64,000 nt of DNA from Ktedonobacter sp. SOSP1-85 (GTDB lineage Bacteria > Chloroflexota > Ktedonobacteria > Ktedonobacterales > Ktedonobacteraceae): the NCBI RefSeq assembly GCF_016587415.1, contig NZ_BNJI01000003.1:682001-746000 (forward strand), written 5' to 3'. The position numbers and the translations under genes were made by a program. Shown here one piece after another: positions 8,667 through 16,905 of the stretch. The notes under the pieces are model-generated. The model was not told where the DNA came from. It was given only the letters and a program-made list of their open reading frames with translations, and searched no databases. Each line of letters opens with the position of its first letter. Position 1 is the first letter of the stretch.

Positions 8667-9056
8667 CTATGAAAGGGCCGCGCGCCGTTTCTGTAGCGTA
8701 TCCATCAATAGGTCCACGACGCTCTCGTCGTCCAGGCCAACCCCGGCGGCCTGCTCAAGCCACTGCTGCAAGCTCACACGCACCCGCTCCAGGCTCTCGC
8801 GGTCCGGTACGCGCAATTGTGTGCGCACAAAGGTTCCCAGACCGGGCCGGCTCTCCACCAGCCCATCACGCTCCAGCTCTCGATAAGCCTTGAATACAGT
8901 ATTGGGATTAATGGCAATCATGGTCACGACCTCGCGTACCGTAGGTAGCTGATCGCCCGGCTGCAACAAACCCAGGCGCAGCGCGCGCTTGACCTGCTGC
9001 ACCAGTTGCATATATGGAGCCACGCCGGTACGCTGCTCCAGGTGAAACTCAATCAT
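8667..9056 (-). CDS. GntR-family (YtrA-type) transcriptional regulator
   Basis: 129 residues from ATG 9056 (a GTG at 9074 is an alternative). The N-terminal ~75 residues are a GntR winged helix: YMQLVQQVKRALRLGLLQPGDQLPTVREV, then the recognition area INPNTVFKAYRELERDGLVESRPGLGTFV. The short C-terminal helical tail of ~45 residues, without a ligand domain, is typical of the YtrA subfamily, which controls adjacent ABC transporters. It is the first gene of an operon with one ATPase and two permeases. A good promoter lies at 9121-9150. Confidence 0.9.
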   Translation of the reverse strand: MIEFHLEQRTGVAPYMQLVQQVKRALRLGLLQPGDQLPTVREVVTMIAINPNTVFKAYRELERDGLVESRPGLGTFVRTQLRVPDRESLERVRVSLQQWLEQAAGVGLDDESVVDLLMDTLQKRRAALS

Positions 9057-9120
9057 CGCATATTCTCGTCTCACTCACTGCTATTCTACTAATCTACTAA
9101 ATAACTATGAACATAGCACA

Positions 9121-9150
9121 AGTATAGGGCGGAACATGCACAAATGTCAA
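9121..9150 (-). promoter_or_regulatory. Promoter of the GntR-ABC operon
   Basis: On the minus strand TTGACA (9150-9145), 18-nt spacer, TATACT (9126-9121). It points to the GntR gene starting at 9056. The short palindromic TATGTTCATAG just downstream (about 9103-9113) is a candidate operator. Confidence 0.6.
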
Positions 9151-9151
9151 G

Positions 9152-9213
9152 GATAGGAAGGATGGGTAGGTAGCGCGGACGAATGCCCGCGCTACCTACC
9201 CATCCTTCCTATC
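9152..9213. terminator. 27-bp-stem hairpin after small membrane protein gene
   Basis: 9152-9178 pairs perfectly with 9187-9213. Its edge is 2 nt from the stop of the minus-strand gene at 9216. Its distal arm abuts the -35 box of the GntR operon promoter. Confidence 0.8.
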
Positions 9214-9215
9214 TT

Positions 9216-9488
9216 TTATTTCCTTACCTGTCTCCTCGCGAATACGAGGGCTGCAATAGCGCCACACACACAGGTCAGATAGGTCCAGAAATTGCCCTTA
9301 TCACCTATGCCTATAAGACCTGGAAACAAGCCTCCAATCACTCCGCCACCAATCCCAATCACAACCGTAACAGCCGTACCCAGCCGCTCTTCCCGCATCA
9401 CATAATCACCAATTGCCCCGGCTACAGCACCAATAGCGATCCAGACGATACCAGCCCATAGTGCATCCAGCAAACTTGCTAGCACCAT
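9216..9488 (-). CDS. Small membrane protein, GlsB/YeaQ/YmgE (transglycosylase-associated) type
   Basis: 90 residues from ATG 9488 (GAGG immediately upstream; an earlier GTG-type start is less likely). Three hydrophobic segments carry the Gly-rich pattern of this family: IVWIAIGAVAGAIGDYVM, then VVIGIGGGVIGGLFPGLIGI, then YLTCVCGAIAALVFARR. Family members are small stress-associated inner-membrane proteins of unclear mechanism. It is a single gene with its own long hairpin terminator. Confidence 0.7.
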   Translation of the reverse strand: MVLASLLDALWAGIVWIAIGAVAGAIGDYVMREERLGTAVTVVIGIGGGVIGGLFPGLIGIGDKGNFWTYLTCVCGAIAALVFARRQVRK

Positions 9489-9985
9489 ACCTCGACCATC
9501 CTTTCTGCCAACGCTCCTCATTCCTGCATCTATTCATGATTGGGCCGTCGGATATCTCTATCTTTCAAGTAGGGATAAGGCAGCCCTCACAGGCTCTTTC
9601 TAAAGAACAATATACCAAACACGTCACCTATACATTCGCCTATTACCTTGTCTGTTGTCCGAAATAATTGCTCCATTTGTCGAACAGGAAATCCGCCACA
9701 TCTGCGAAACCACTACCTGGACGATATGTGCGCTCAATGTGCAAGCAGATCATATGCTTCTCTTTGTACGTAGCCCCCGAATGTTTCTCCCTCGCAGATT
9801 GCTCGCACGTTAAAAGGCACGACCGCCCGCAACGTGTTTCAGTGTTTTCCCGAAAGAAAGAAACAGTTTTGAGGCGGTACCTTCTGGTCTCGTTCGTACT
9901 ACGTGGGCAGTGTCGGAGATATGAGCGCGGATACCGTGCTCATATAGATCGAATTGGGACAGCAATAACGGGCAAAGAGAAGTAT
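9489..9985. other. Intergenic stretch without a recognisable gene
   Basis: About 500 bases between the small membrane protein and the HTH gene. Short open frames exist on both strands, but their translations are Arg/Cys/Ser-rich, have no family resemblance and partly lie antisense to the HTH gene. I see no hairpin, repeat or RNA gene. Confidence 0.4.
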
Positions 9986-10183
9986 TCACTCTTGCGAGGG
10001 ACGTCGCCATTTCTGTTTTTGTTCCTCTATGGAGTCCAGAATATCTTGACGATGAAATCGCCAGACATCGCCCACCTTAAAACCGGGAATTTCTCCCCTC
10101 TCGGCTAACCTCGTCACTGTCCGAGGGGGAACTCCCAACATATCAGCAACTTCTTTCGTCTCTATCGGTCTTTCTGTCGCCAC
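9986..10183 (-). CDS. Small helix-turn-helix protein, excisionase/MerR-like
   Basis: 65 residues, almost all one winged-HTH of the excisionase (Xis/MerR-like, 'HTH_17') type: IETKEVADMLGVPPRTVTRLAERGEIPGFKVGDVWRFHRQDILDSIEEQK. Such proteins bind DNA and are common next to integrases and mobile DNA. It is divergent from the ORF at 10210, with only 26 bases between starts, so it could control that region. No integrase is nearby. Confidence 0.8.
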   Translation of the reverse strand: MATERPIETKEVADMLGVPPRTVTRLAERGEIPGFKVGDVWRFHRQDILDSIEEQKQKWRRPSQE

Positions 10184-10209
10184 TGAACATACTCAACCGC
10201 CTCTCACAG

Positions 10210-10464
10210 ATGACACAGAACAATGTGTTACACCTCATCGCAGTCCCCGACAAACAGGAACGCTATCACCTGGGAGCCGATGAGCGCGAGGATGTGGCTG
10301 AATACCTGGGCTATCTCGTGGGCTACCTGGGTGGGCCACTTGCCCCCAAGAAAGCGGAGCATTACCGCAAAGAGCAAGCCCAACAAGAATACCTTCGTAG
10401 CAGCATACCGGTGGAGGAGAATGAGGAACGGGACCATTTCCCGTTCCTCTCGAAAGCGAACTGC
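10210..10464 (+). CDS. Partial or fused ORF upstream of TnpB, unknown
   Basis: From ATG 10210 an open frame of 85 codons runs straight into the TnpB frame without a stop. Its residues (MTQNNVLHLIAVP ... EYLGYLVGYLGGPLAPKKAEHYRKEQAQQEYLRSS) are unlike any TnpB N-terminus. A hairpin that may be the element's left end lies at 10422-10449, inside the last third of this stretch. The simplest reading is the 5' part of a host or phage-like gene interrupted by the TnpB element. Function unknown. Confidence 0.35.
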
Positions 10465-11812
10465 ATGAAACAGATGATCACCGCCAAACTGAAGCTGATG
10501 ACCACTCCTGAACAGTTGCAGACGTTACGCCAGACGCAACTGACCTATCGGGATGCGCTCAATGCGGTGAGCCAGTATGCTTTCGAGCAGGGCAAAACCA
10601 GTAGTATCCTGGCTTTACATCGTGGGATGTATGCAGAGTTGCGCGCTCGCTATCACCTTCCTTCCCAACTAGCCTGTAGCGTGGAACGACAGGTTGCCGC
10701 CACCTACAAGGGACTGTGGACCAAGCTGAAAAAGAATGCTGAACATCGTCGAAAGAAGATCACTAAGAAACGCTTTAAAGGACTGGACAAGCCTCCCACC
10801 TATAGCTCACCCACTGTTCAGTATACCTATGAGCGAGACTACACCTTTCAGCGAAACCAGCAGGTCAGCATCGGCACGCTCAACGGGCGTACCATTATTC
10901 CGTACCAAGGCTACGATGAGCATATGGCACTCATTCGGCATGGAGCCAGTATCGGTGATGCAAAACTCTGGTACGATACACCTAAGAGGTGTTTCTATTT
11001 GCTTGTTTCCTTGGAGATCGACGTTGCTGAGCCAAGCTGTGAACACCTGAGCGAGGTAGTCGGCGTGGATGTGGGCATTCGCTATCTAGCAGTGGCCTCC
11101 ACCTCGGCAGGCAAGGCGACCTTTCATCCAGGGAAGCGGGTGAGACATCGAGCAAACCATTATGCACGGCTGCGCAAACGCTTGCAGAAAAAAGGCACTC
11201 GTGGTGCGATCCGTCGGTTGAGACGAATCAAGCAGCGAGAGAGACGGTTAAAGTTGCAAGCCAATCATAGGATTGCCAAACAGATCATTGAGCAGCATCC
11301 CCGCACCCTCATTGGGCTGGAACAGTTGACTGATATTCGAGAGCGGACGAAGCGAAGAAAGCGCAGCGCAAGAAAAACGGCAAGGGGTATGAGCAGGTCT
11401 CGCCCAAGGCCCGCAAAGCGAATCGGGTGTACTCACAGTGGTCGTTTGCTGAATTGCATGCGCTCATCAGTTACAAGGCAGCTCTTGCAGGGTCACAAGC
11501 CATCAAAGTGGATGCAGATTATACCTCAAAAGCATGCCCCATGTGTGGGCATACCGCTGATGACAACCGCCCAAAGAAAGGGTTGCTCTTTGTCTGTCAG
11601 CAGTGTCACTACACCCTGCATGCCGATCTGATTGGTGCGAGGAATATCACCATGCGAACGCTCGTGCTTCGACAGGATTGGAGCACGACGGGGTACTTGT
11701 CAATTGCCCCTGATGCATCGGATAAGGAAGCCAAAGCTGCACGCCTGCAAAGGTATGCAGAGTTGCGGTGGAATCCAGATGCAAGCCTCCGCTCTGAGAG
11801 CGGAGGTCATTG
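10421..11812 (+). mobile_element. IS200/IS605-group tnpB-only element
   Basis: Approximate limits: a hairpin near the left end (GAGGAACGGGA/TCCCGTTCCTC, 10422-10449) and a hairpin at the right end (11786-11795 with 11797-11806, CCTCCGCTCT/AGAGCGGAGG), overlapping the end of tnpB as usual for this group. There is no tnpA, so it depends on a transposase in trans. Exact ends are inferred. Confidence 0.6.
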
Positions 11813-11813
11813 A
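10465..11813 (+). pseudogene. tnpB: TnpB RNA-guided nuclease, frameshifted
   Basis: From ATG 10465 (MKQMITAKLKLMTTPEQLQTLRQTQLTYRDALN) the frame is a normal TnpB with RuvC-I Asp (GVDVGIRYLAV) and RuvC-II Glu (TLIGLEQL). Around 11340-11375 the reading moves by one base: the first frame ends in junk at 11631, while the second gives EQVSPKARKANRVYSQWSFAELHALI, the zinc finger (CPMCG ... CQQC) and RuvC-III Asp (LHADLIGARNI) to 11813. With one base restored it would be ~450 residues and have all catalytic residues. It is either a recent loss of function or an assembly error. Confidence 0.8.
11670..11812 (+). ncRNA. Predicted TnpB guide RNA (reRNA/omega RNA) scaffold
   Basis: In this group the guide RNA scaffold overlaps the 3' end of tnpB and ends at the right transposon end, with the guide just outside. 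The strong right-end hairpin at 11786-11806 fits. The predicted guide would begin near 11813 (TTATAGCTGATGCAAA). The 5' limit is a guess. Confidence 0.4.
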
Positions 11814-11874
11814 CTTATAGCTGATGCAAACAATACACAAAGACAAAACACCATATTCCCCCCACCAAAAATAA

Positions 11875-11917
11875 GGAGGGTGCAATGCATACGCTCAGCG
11901 TATGCATTGCACCCTCC
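11875..11917. terminator. 21-bp-stem hairpin after pseudokinase gene
   Basis: 11875-11895 pairs perfectly with 11897-11917, leaving a single central base. It lies 36 nt beyond the stop (11954) of the minus-strand pseudokinase gene and also faces the tnpB 3' end. Confidence 0.75.
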
Positions 11918-11953
11918 CTGTTAGCAAGCACTCACGGCACAAGAAAGAGTATT

Positions 11954-13876
11954 CTAGCCAATGGTAACCGTTCCATCGGGGTTGACATGGAGCTGAATCT
12001 GCTTGCGTGGCGTCGTGGCAGGGCCACTGACGACGTTGCCACTATTGGCGGGATCGAAGGTCGAACCATCTGGTGGACAAACCAGCTTATTGCTATTCGC
12101 GTCATAGGTGAGCGTTCCGCCATCCGTGGTGCAGCCGATCTCGTAGGCGACGAAGTTGCCATCGGGCATGCGGATCAACAGGCTATCTCGCCCATCCTCG
12201 GGATTGGTAAACGTCTGCGCGGTCCCAAACCCCTGGTTGGTATTACCAATGACCCGTCCCGTGTGGACAACCGGCGTCCCCTGCGAGGGCGGAGGAGGCG
12301 TAGCAACCTGCTTTGGCGAGGCAGCCTGCTTTGGCGTACGCGCCGGCGCGCTTGTGCTCGCCTTCTGGCTGCTCACCTGCTGCCCGCTCCCCTGCGAGGC
12401 GAAGGCCAGGCTCATACCGCCTATCATCAGGACCAGGATGCCAACGATAAGCACAGCCAGCATATGTTTACGGCTCTTCGGCACACGCTCAATCTGCGCC
12501 TTCAACAGGGCAACCAGCCGAGCCGTTAAAGTCTCGATGCGCTCCTCTTTCGCTACTTTCGCTGAGACTGGAGTCACTCTTGGCGCTATGGGAGAGATTT
12601 GCGTCTCGCTCGCCTTCGCACTTACGGGTTCCATCGCGACCGTCGCATAGTTCTCGGACATAGGTCGCTGCGGCTGTGATAGCGGCTGTGTGCTGCGTGC
12701 CATAACAGGCTTCATGACCTGTTGCTGCGCCTGCAAGCTCTGCCTGGCCAATGCCTCGGGCCTCAGCGGCACCGTCTCTAGCTTGGAGGTCACGATAGGA
12801 GGCAAGAGCTGCCAGTGAATCTTGCGTGGCAGAACGGGCATCGACATAGACGTTGAAGACGTACCACTAACGGGCGTGCGTGGAGGTATCCCACCCAGCG
12901 AAATGGGGCCTGTTATGCCCGGCATGCTCTGCCCAGAAATAGACACTGGTGCCAGCCTGCCCGACTGCTGCATCCCCTGGGGAGCATTAAGCAACTGTAC
13001 AACTCGCGTAAAGGCAGCAGCGAAGTCGCCCGCAGAGCTATAGCGTTCCGCGGGGTTACGCTCCAGAGCACGCTGCAAGACCAGGTCCAGGCCATTGGGC
13101 ACATCCGCCTTAAATTCCGTTATCAGGGGAGCGGATTGCTGCACATGCATGTTGGCAAGCTCAAATGGATCGCTGGCCTTGAAGGGAGGGCGCCCGCAAA
13201 GCATCTCAAAGGTTATGGCACCCAGGGCATAGACATCGGCGCGAGGGTCCAATCCCTGCCCTTTGACCACCTCGGGCGCCATATACTCGGGCGCACCCAG
13301 GAAGGAGCCCGAGAGGCTTAACAGGTGAGGATAGGCATGCTCCACAGGAGCCAGGCCCTGCATAGCCAGCATCGACACCAGGCCAAAACCCACCACCTGG
13401 AGACTCTTAGCATCCACCCAGATATTCAGCGGTCGTAAAGCTCCATGTGCAAATCCGTGATTATGTGCGTAATCCAGGGCCTCAGCCAGGCGGCGCAAGA
13501 TTCGTGAAGCCTGCAAAGGCGTCAGTTGCCCACGCTCGCGTACCAACTCTGCCAGCGTATTGCCAGAGACCAGCGGCGAAACCATGTAGGGCAATCCCAG
13601 GTGCTCGCCAAAATCTTCAAGCGGCTGAACACAGGGATGGCGCAATTGCAACAGGCTCGAAGCAATCGTGGTAAAGCGAGCGATGAAACGCGCCCGCGCC
13701 TGAGGAGACAGAGTAGAGGGTAAAAAGTAGGTCGTGAGCATAACCGGGCGCGCTGATCCCTCCTGACGAGCCTGGTAGACTGCGTTCAGGTTCCCTCGCC
13801 CCAACAACTGCTCAACCTGGTATGTCCCCAGCGTTTGACCCACTAACTCATCAACAGATAGCGAAGACGTAGACAT
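11954..13876 (-). CDS. Membrane pseudokinase with C-terminal Rieske-like domain lacking ligands
   Basis: 640 residues from ATG 13876 (GGGAGC upstream); an in-frame extension to 14074 is not homologous. Residues ~18-290 have the Pkn2-type Ser/Thr kinase fold (GRGNLNAVY, YMAPE at 198-202, DPRADVYALG at 210-219), but the catalytic set is gone: the VAIK Lys position reads VMLTTY, HRD Asp is Ala146 (HGALRPLN), DFG is GFG (163-165). A Pro-rich cytoplasmic linker leads to one membrane helix (~471-493). The outer part ends in a Rieske-like domain: box I reads CTTDGG (Cys582) and box II CPPDGS (Cys600), so both His ligands are absent. It probably senses or scaffolds rather than phosphorylates or carries a 2Fe-2S cluster. 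Confidence 0.85.
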   Translation of the reverse strand: MSTSSLSVDELVGQTLGTYQVEQLLGRGNLNAVYQARQEGSARPVMLTTYFLPSTLSPQARARFIARFTTIASSLLQLRHPCVQPLEDFGEHLGLPYMVSPLVSGNTLAELVRERGQLTPLQASRILRRLAEALDYAHNHGFAHGALRPLNIWVDAKSLQVVGFGLVSMLAMQGLAPVEHAYPHLLSLSGSFLGAPEYMAPEVVKGQGLDPRADVYALGAITFEMLCGRPPFKASDPFELANMHVQQSAPLITEFKADVPNGLDLVLQRALERNPAERYSSAGDFAAAFTRVVQLLNAPQGMQQSGRLAPVSISGQSMPGITGPISLGGIPPRTPVSGTSSTSMSMPVLPRKIHWQLLPPIVTSKLETVPLRPEALARQSLQAQQQVMKPVMARSTQPLSQPQRPMSENYATVAMEPVSAKASETQISPIAPRVTPVSAKVAKEERIETLTARLVALLKAQIERVPKSRKHMLAVLIVGILVLMIGGMSLAFASQGSGQQVSSQKASTSAPARTPKQAASPKQVATPPPPSQGTPVVHTGRVIGNTNQGFGTAQTFTNPEDGRDSLLIRMPDGNFVAYEIGCTTDGGTLTYDANSNKLVCPPDGSTFDPANSGNVVSGPATTPRKQIQLHVNPDGTVTIG

Positions 13877-13927
13877 ACGAAGATAGCTCCCTGAAAAAAT
13901 TACGCCCCGGACTACAACACTACTGAT

Positions 13928-13980
13928 CCGAAACCCTGAGCGCGGAGCGCTAGTCACGAGAGTGACGTTGGGTTCCGGAA
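13928..13980. repeat. Intergenic palindromic repeat, copy 2
   Basis: CGAAACC...GGTTCCG ends enclose GAGCGCTAGTCACGAGAGTGAC. Relative to copy 1 (3428-3512) the stem bases differ in a compensating way (GCCAC/GTGGC versus GTCAC/GTGAC), which indicates that pairing is conserved. It lies upstream of the pseudokinase start. Confidence 0.6.
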
Positions 13981-14163
13981 TAAGAACATAATGAAGACAA
14001 TCAAAAAAACACTTTGACACACTATGAATACTTATAGTAAATGAAGTGTATACATTGAACAAGATACTCGTCAACTGCTATGAGCTGGCACTAGGACTTG
14101 TGGGGGGAACTAAAAAGCGTTACCATGAGGGGACACTATAAGGGAGGAAGATACACACATTTT

Positions 14164-15303
14164 ATGAGCGAAGTTATTTCTCGTCTCGCTGATGCGACAC
14201 CTGCCTGGTTAAGTACCATCCTGCGCGAGGCTGGCTATCTTTCTCAGGGCAGCGTTGTCTCTTCCGAGCAGCGGGTCTCTGATGCCTTTAACTCAAGCAC
14301 TGCCCATCTACGCCTGGTCTATAGCGAAGATGCAACTGCTACACCGCCACAAGATCTCGTGCTCAAACTCCAGAAGAATCACGATGGAGAGAACGAGGTC
14401 CAATTCTATCGCCTGGCCGCTCAGCTAGGCGCAAACCTGCCGATGCTCGCCCCCTGCTTCGCCCTGAACTATGATGCGCAGAGTGGGAACTCCTATCTCC
14501 TCTTCGAGGATCTCTCGCCCACACATGTAGCGCCCGTGACGCGCCAGCAGCTTCTTGAGGGGCAGGGTGTTCCGCGCGCCGATCAGCTCGATGGCATCGC
14601 GGATGCTCTCGCTGGCTTCCACGCCTACTGGTGGGAGCATCCCGATCTGGGTAAATACAAGGCGACGGCCATTCGTCCCTGGTGGCGCGATAAAGAGAGC
14701 TACCAGCAGCATATCGAGCGCCGCACCCGCGAGTGGAATTCCTTTAAACAAAGCGCAGCCAGCGAGGTCTCGCCTCAGATCCGTGCGACCTATGAATATG
14801 TGCTTGGACGTATGCCAGCTCTCTGGGAGGAATATCTGGAGGAGCGGGTCACCAACCGTCACCAGCTTACCCTTTCGCAGGGCGATTGTTACCTGAGCAA
14901 CCTGCTCTGCCCACGCGAGGTCGCGGGCGAGGCCGAGGAACCCAAGGGGCAGACCTATATTCTCGACCTGGAGGCCGTTAGCGCCAATTTCCCGACCTAT
15001 GACCTGGCCTACCTGATGCCCACCTTCTGGTCACCTGAGCAGCGCAAGGTCCATCGCCCCGAGGAACTTTTCCTGATTCGCTACCTCCAACGCCTGCGCA
15101 AGTTTGGCGTTGAGAATTACAACTGGGCCATGCTCTGGCGCGATTACCAGATGATGGTTGTCTTTATGCTCTTTGATCCTATCTGGGACCAGACGGCGGG
15201 CGCGTCGCGCGCTTACTGGTATCCCAAGCTCCACTGCCTGGTACGCAACTTCTGGGACATGGGCTGCGGCCTCACCCTACGCAAACTTGCAGAGAAGAAA
15301 TAG
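14164..15303 (+). CDS. Aminoglycoside/ecdysteroid-type phosphotransferase family protein
   Basis: 379 residues from ATG 14164 (MSEVISRLADATPAWLSTILREAG); an ATG at 14125 is an alternative. N-lobe: LVLKLQKN with the ATP Lys, followed by EVQFYRLAAQ with the conserved Glu, and hinge SYLLFEDLSP. C-lobe: the Brenner-like loop is LSQGDCYLSNLL (Gln instead of the usual His before GD) and the Mg loop is YILDLEAVS. The length and DGIADALAGFHAYWW fit the EcKinase/DUF1679-like branch rather than antibiotic phosphotransferases. The substrate is unknown. It converges on cobQ, and a shared hairpin separates the two. Confidence 0.8.
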   Translation: MSEVISRLADATPAWLSTILREAGYLSQGSVVSSEQRVSDAFNSSTAHLRLVYSEDATATPPQDLVLKLQKNHDGENEVQFYRLAAQLGANLPMLAPCFALNYDAQSGNSYLLFEDLSPTHVAPVTRQQLLEGQGVPRADQLDGIADALAGFHAYWWEHPDLGKYKATAIRPWWRDKESYQQHIERRTREWNSFKQSAASEVSPQIRATYEYVLGRMPALWEEYLEERVTNRHQLTLSQGDCYLSNLLCPREVAGEAEEPKGQTYILDLEAVSANFPTYDLAYLMPTFWSPEQRKVHRPEELFLIRYLQRLRKFGVENYNWAMLWRDYQMMVVFMLFDPIWDQTAGASRAYWYPKLHCLVRNFWDMGCGLTLRKLAEKK

Positions 15304-15360
15304 TATTGAGAGTCAATCCTATTGCGGGCAGATGCCCGCAATAGGATTGACTCTCAATAC
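15303..15360. terminator. 27-bp-stem hairpin between convergent genes
   Basis: 15303-15329 pairs perfectly with 15334-15360 around a 4-nt loop. It begins on the last base of the phosphotransferase stop codon and ends 18 nt before the cobQ stop, so it can serve both strands. Confidence 0.85.
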
Positions 15361-15378
15361 CTGGCACATAATGAGAAA

Positions 15379-16905
15379 TTAAATAAATGAGGAAAGGTCG
15401 AGGTATTTTTCCAGGATGTCTGCCAGCCTGTCGTAGGCCTGCATACGCTCAAAGGGCCGCATCTCTGGCACCGGGGCTGCGCGCCGCTCTCCCAACGCTC
15501 TTAAAATCGCGTGGCGAAAGAAGTCATTCTCAAACAAGCCATGCAGGTAGCAGCCCGCGACCCAACCCTCTTCGCTAAGAAAACCATCCGCCACGCCGTT
15601 TACCTCTAGCAGCGGCATAAGGGAGGTCGAATTCGCATCCGCCGTGCGACCGAGATGAATTTGATAGGCTCGCAACGGCTGCTCAGGCACAAAGGCAAAC
15701 AGGCCCCGGCAAGCAGTTCTCGTCAAGTTGGCCACACTCTGAGAAGTCACCTTCTCTTCCAGAGAGGCGAAAATCGTCTCCACCGGTAGAAGACTCAGGC
15801 CAGCCTCAACCGCTCCTGCGCAACCCTCCGCACCTGTTGGATCACATAGGCGCTCACCAAGCATCTGGTAGCCGCCACAAATGCCCAGGATCGCTACACC
15901 CTCCCGCACCAGACGACGAATTTGCATACCCAGCCCTGTGCGCCAGAGCCAGGCCAGGTCAGCAAAGGTATTCTTTGTGCCGGGAAGGATGATCAAATCA
16001 GGCCGTTCAGGAAGCTCCTCGGGCGAGCTTACCAGGTGCAGGCACACCCCTGGCTCCGCCGCTAAGGCATCAAACTCGTCGTAGTTGCTCATATACGGCA
16101 GGCGTGGTATCACAATCTGTAGTTGTCGAGTGGCTTCTCCCTGCTGTTTCTGCGCCAGGAGTGCTGTTCCCTCTTCCAGCGCGACACTGTCTTCCTCGGC
16201 GATTCCCAGATCCCTCACAAAAGGCACCGTTCCCAGCACGGGTATCTCCGCTCGCGCCTCCAGCATCCGCTCACCCTCCCGCCATAGCTCCAGGTCGCCA
16301 CGAAACTTATTCACAATCAGGCCCTTGACGCGCTCACGCTCCTCGGGTTGAAGCAACATTAAGGTTCCAAGCAGCGAGGCGAAGATGCCGCCCCGGTCGA
16401 TATCCCCCACCAGCAGCACCGAGGCATCTGCCCAGTGTGCGACGCGCATATTGACCAGGTCATAGCGCGCCAGGTTGATCTCGACCGGGCTGCCCGCACC
16501 CTCAATTATTACCAGGTCATAGGCACGACGCAGGCTCTGCAGAGATTGCTTTACCACCGCTTCAAAGCCTGTACGCTGGCGATAATACTCACGCGCCTCC
16601 ATCGTGCTTAGAGGCCGCCCCAGCATAATAACCTGGCTGCGCGAGTCTCCCTCGGGCTTGAGTAGAATAGGATTCATCTCGACTGTTGGCTCAATGCCTG
16701 CCGCCTCGGCCTGGACTGCCTGGGCGCGCCCAATCTCGCCTCCCGCTGGGGTGACAAAGGAGTTGAGGGCCATATTCTGAGCCTTAAATGGTGCCACACG
16801 CCAGCCCTGGCGGGCGAAGAGGCGACACAGGCCTGTGACCAGCGTACTCTTGCCAACGGTCGAGGCCGTTCCCTGTACCATGATGGTACGTGCTAATTCT
16901 CCCAT
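15379..16905 (-). CDS. cobQ: Cobyric acid synthase
   Basis: 508 residues, normal length. CobQ makes four glutamine-dependent amidations of adenosylcobyrinic acid a,c-diamide. The N-terminal DTB-synthetase-like ATPase domain starts MVQGTASTVGKSTLVTGLCRLF (P-loop variant) and continues with FKAQNMALNS and VIIEGAGSPVEINL. The C-terminal class-I amidotransferase domain has the nucleophile in GICGGYQMLG and the His at YLHGLFEN. The start overlaps the end of cobD by 13 nt, indicating coupling. It is the last gene of the riboswitch-led cobalamin operon. Confidence 0.96.
   Translation of the reverse strand: MGELARTIMVQGTASTVGKSTLVTGLCRLFARQGWRVAPFKAQNMALNSFVTPAGGEIGRAQAVQAEAAGIEPTVEMNPILLKPEGDSRSQVIMLGRPLSTMEAREYYRQRTGFEAVVKQSLQSLRRAYDLVIIEGAGSPVEINLARYDLVNMRVAHWADASVLLVGDIDRGGIFASLLGTLMLLQPEERERVKGLIVNKFRGDLELWREGERMLEARAEIPVLGTVPFVRDLGIAEEDSVALEEGTALLAQKQQGEATRQLQIVIPRLPYMSNYDEFDALAAEPGVCLHLVSSPEELPERPDLIILPGTKNTFADLAWLWRTGLGMQIRRLVREGVAILGICGGYQMLGERLCDPTGAEGCAGAVEAGLSLLPVETIFASLEEKVTSQSVANLTRTACRGLFAFVPEQPLRAYQIHLGRTADANSTSLMPLLEVNGVADGFLSEEGWVAGCYLHGLFENDFFRHAILRALGERRAAPVPEMRPFERMQAYDRLADILEKYLDLSSFI

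Noticed and set aside
9668..10108. Plus-strand frame of 146 codons
   Set aside because: It runs antisense through the well-supported HTH gene, with Arg/Cys-rich translation and no family resemblance.
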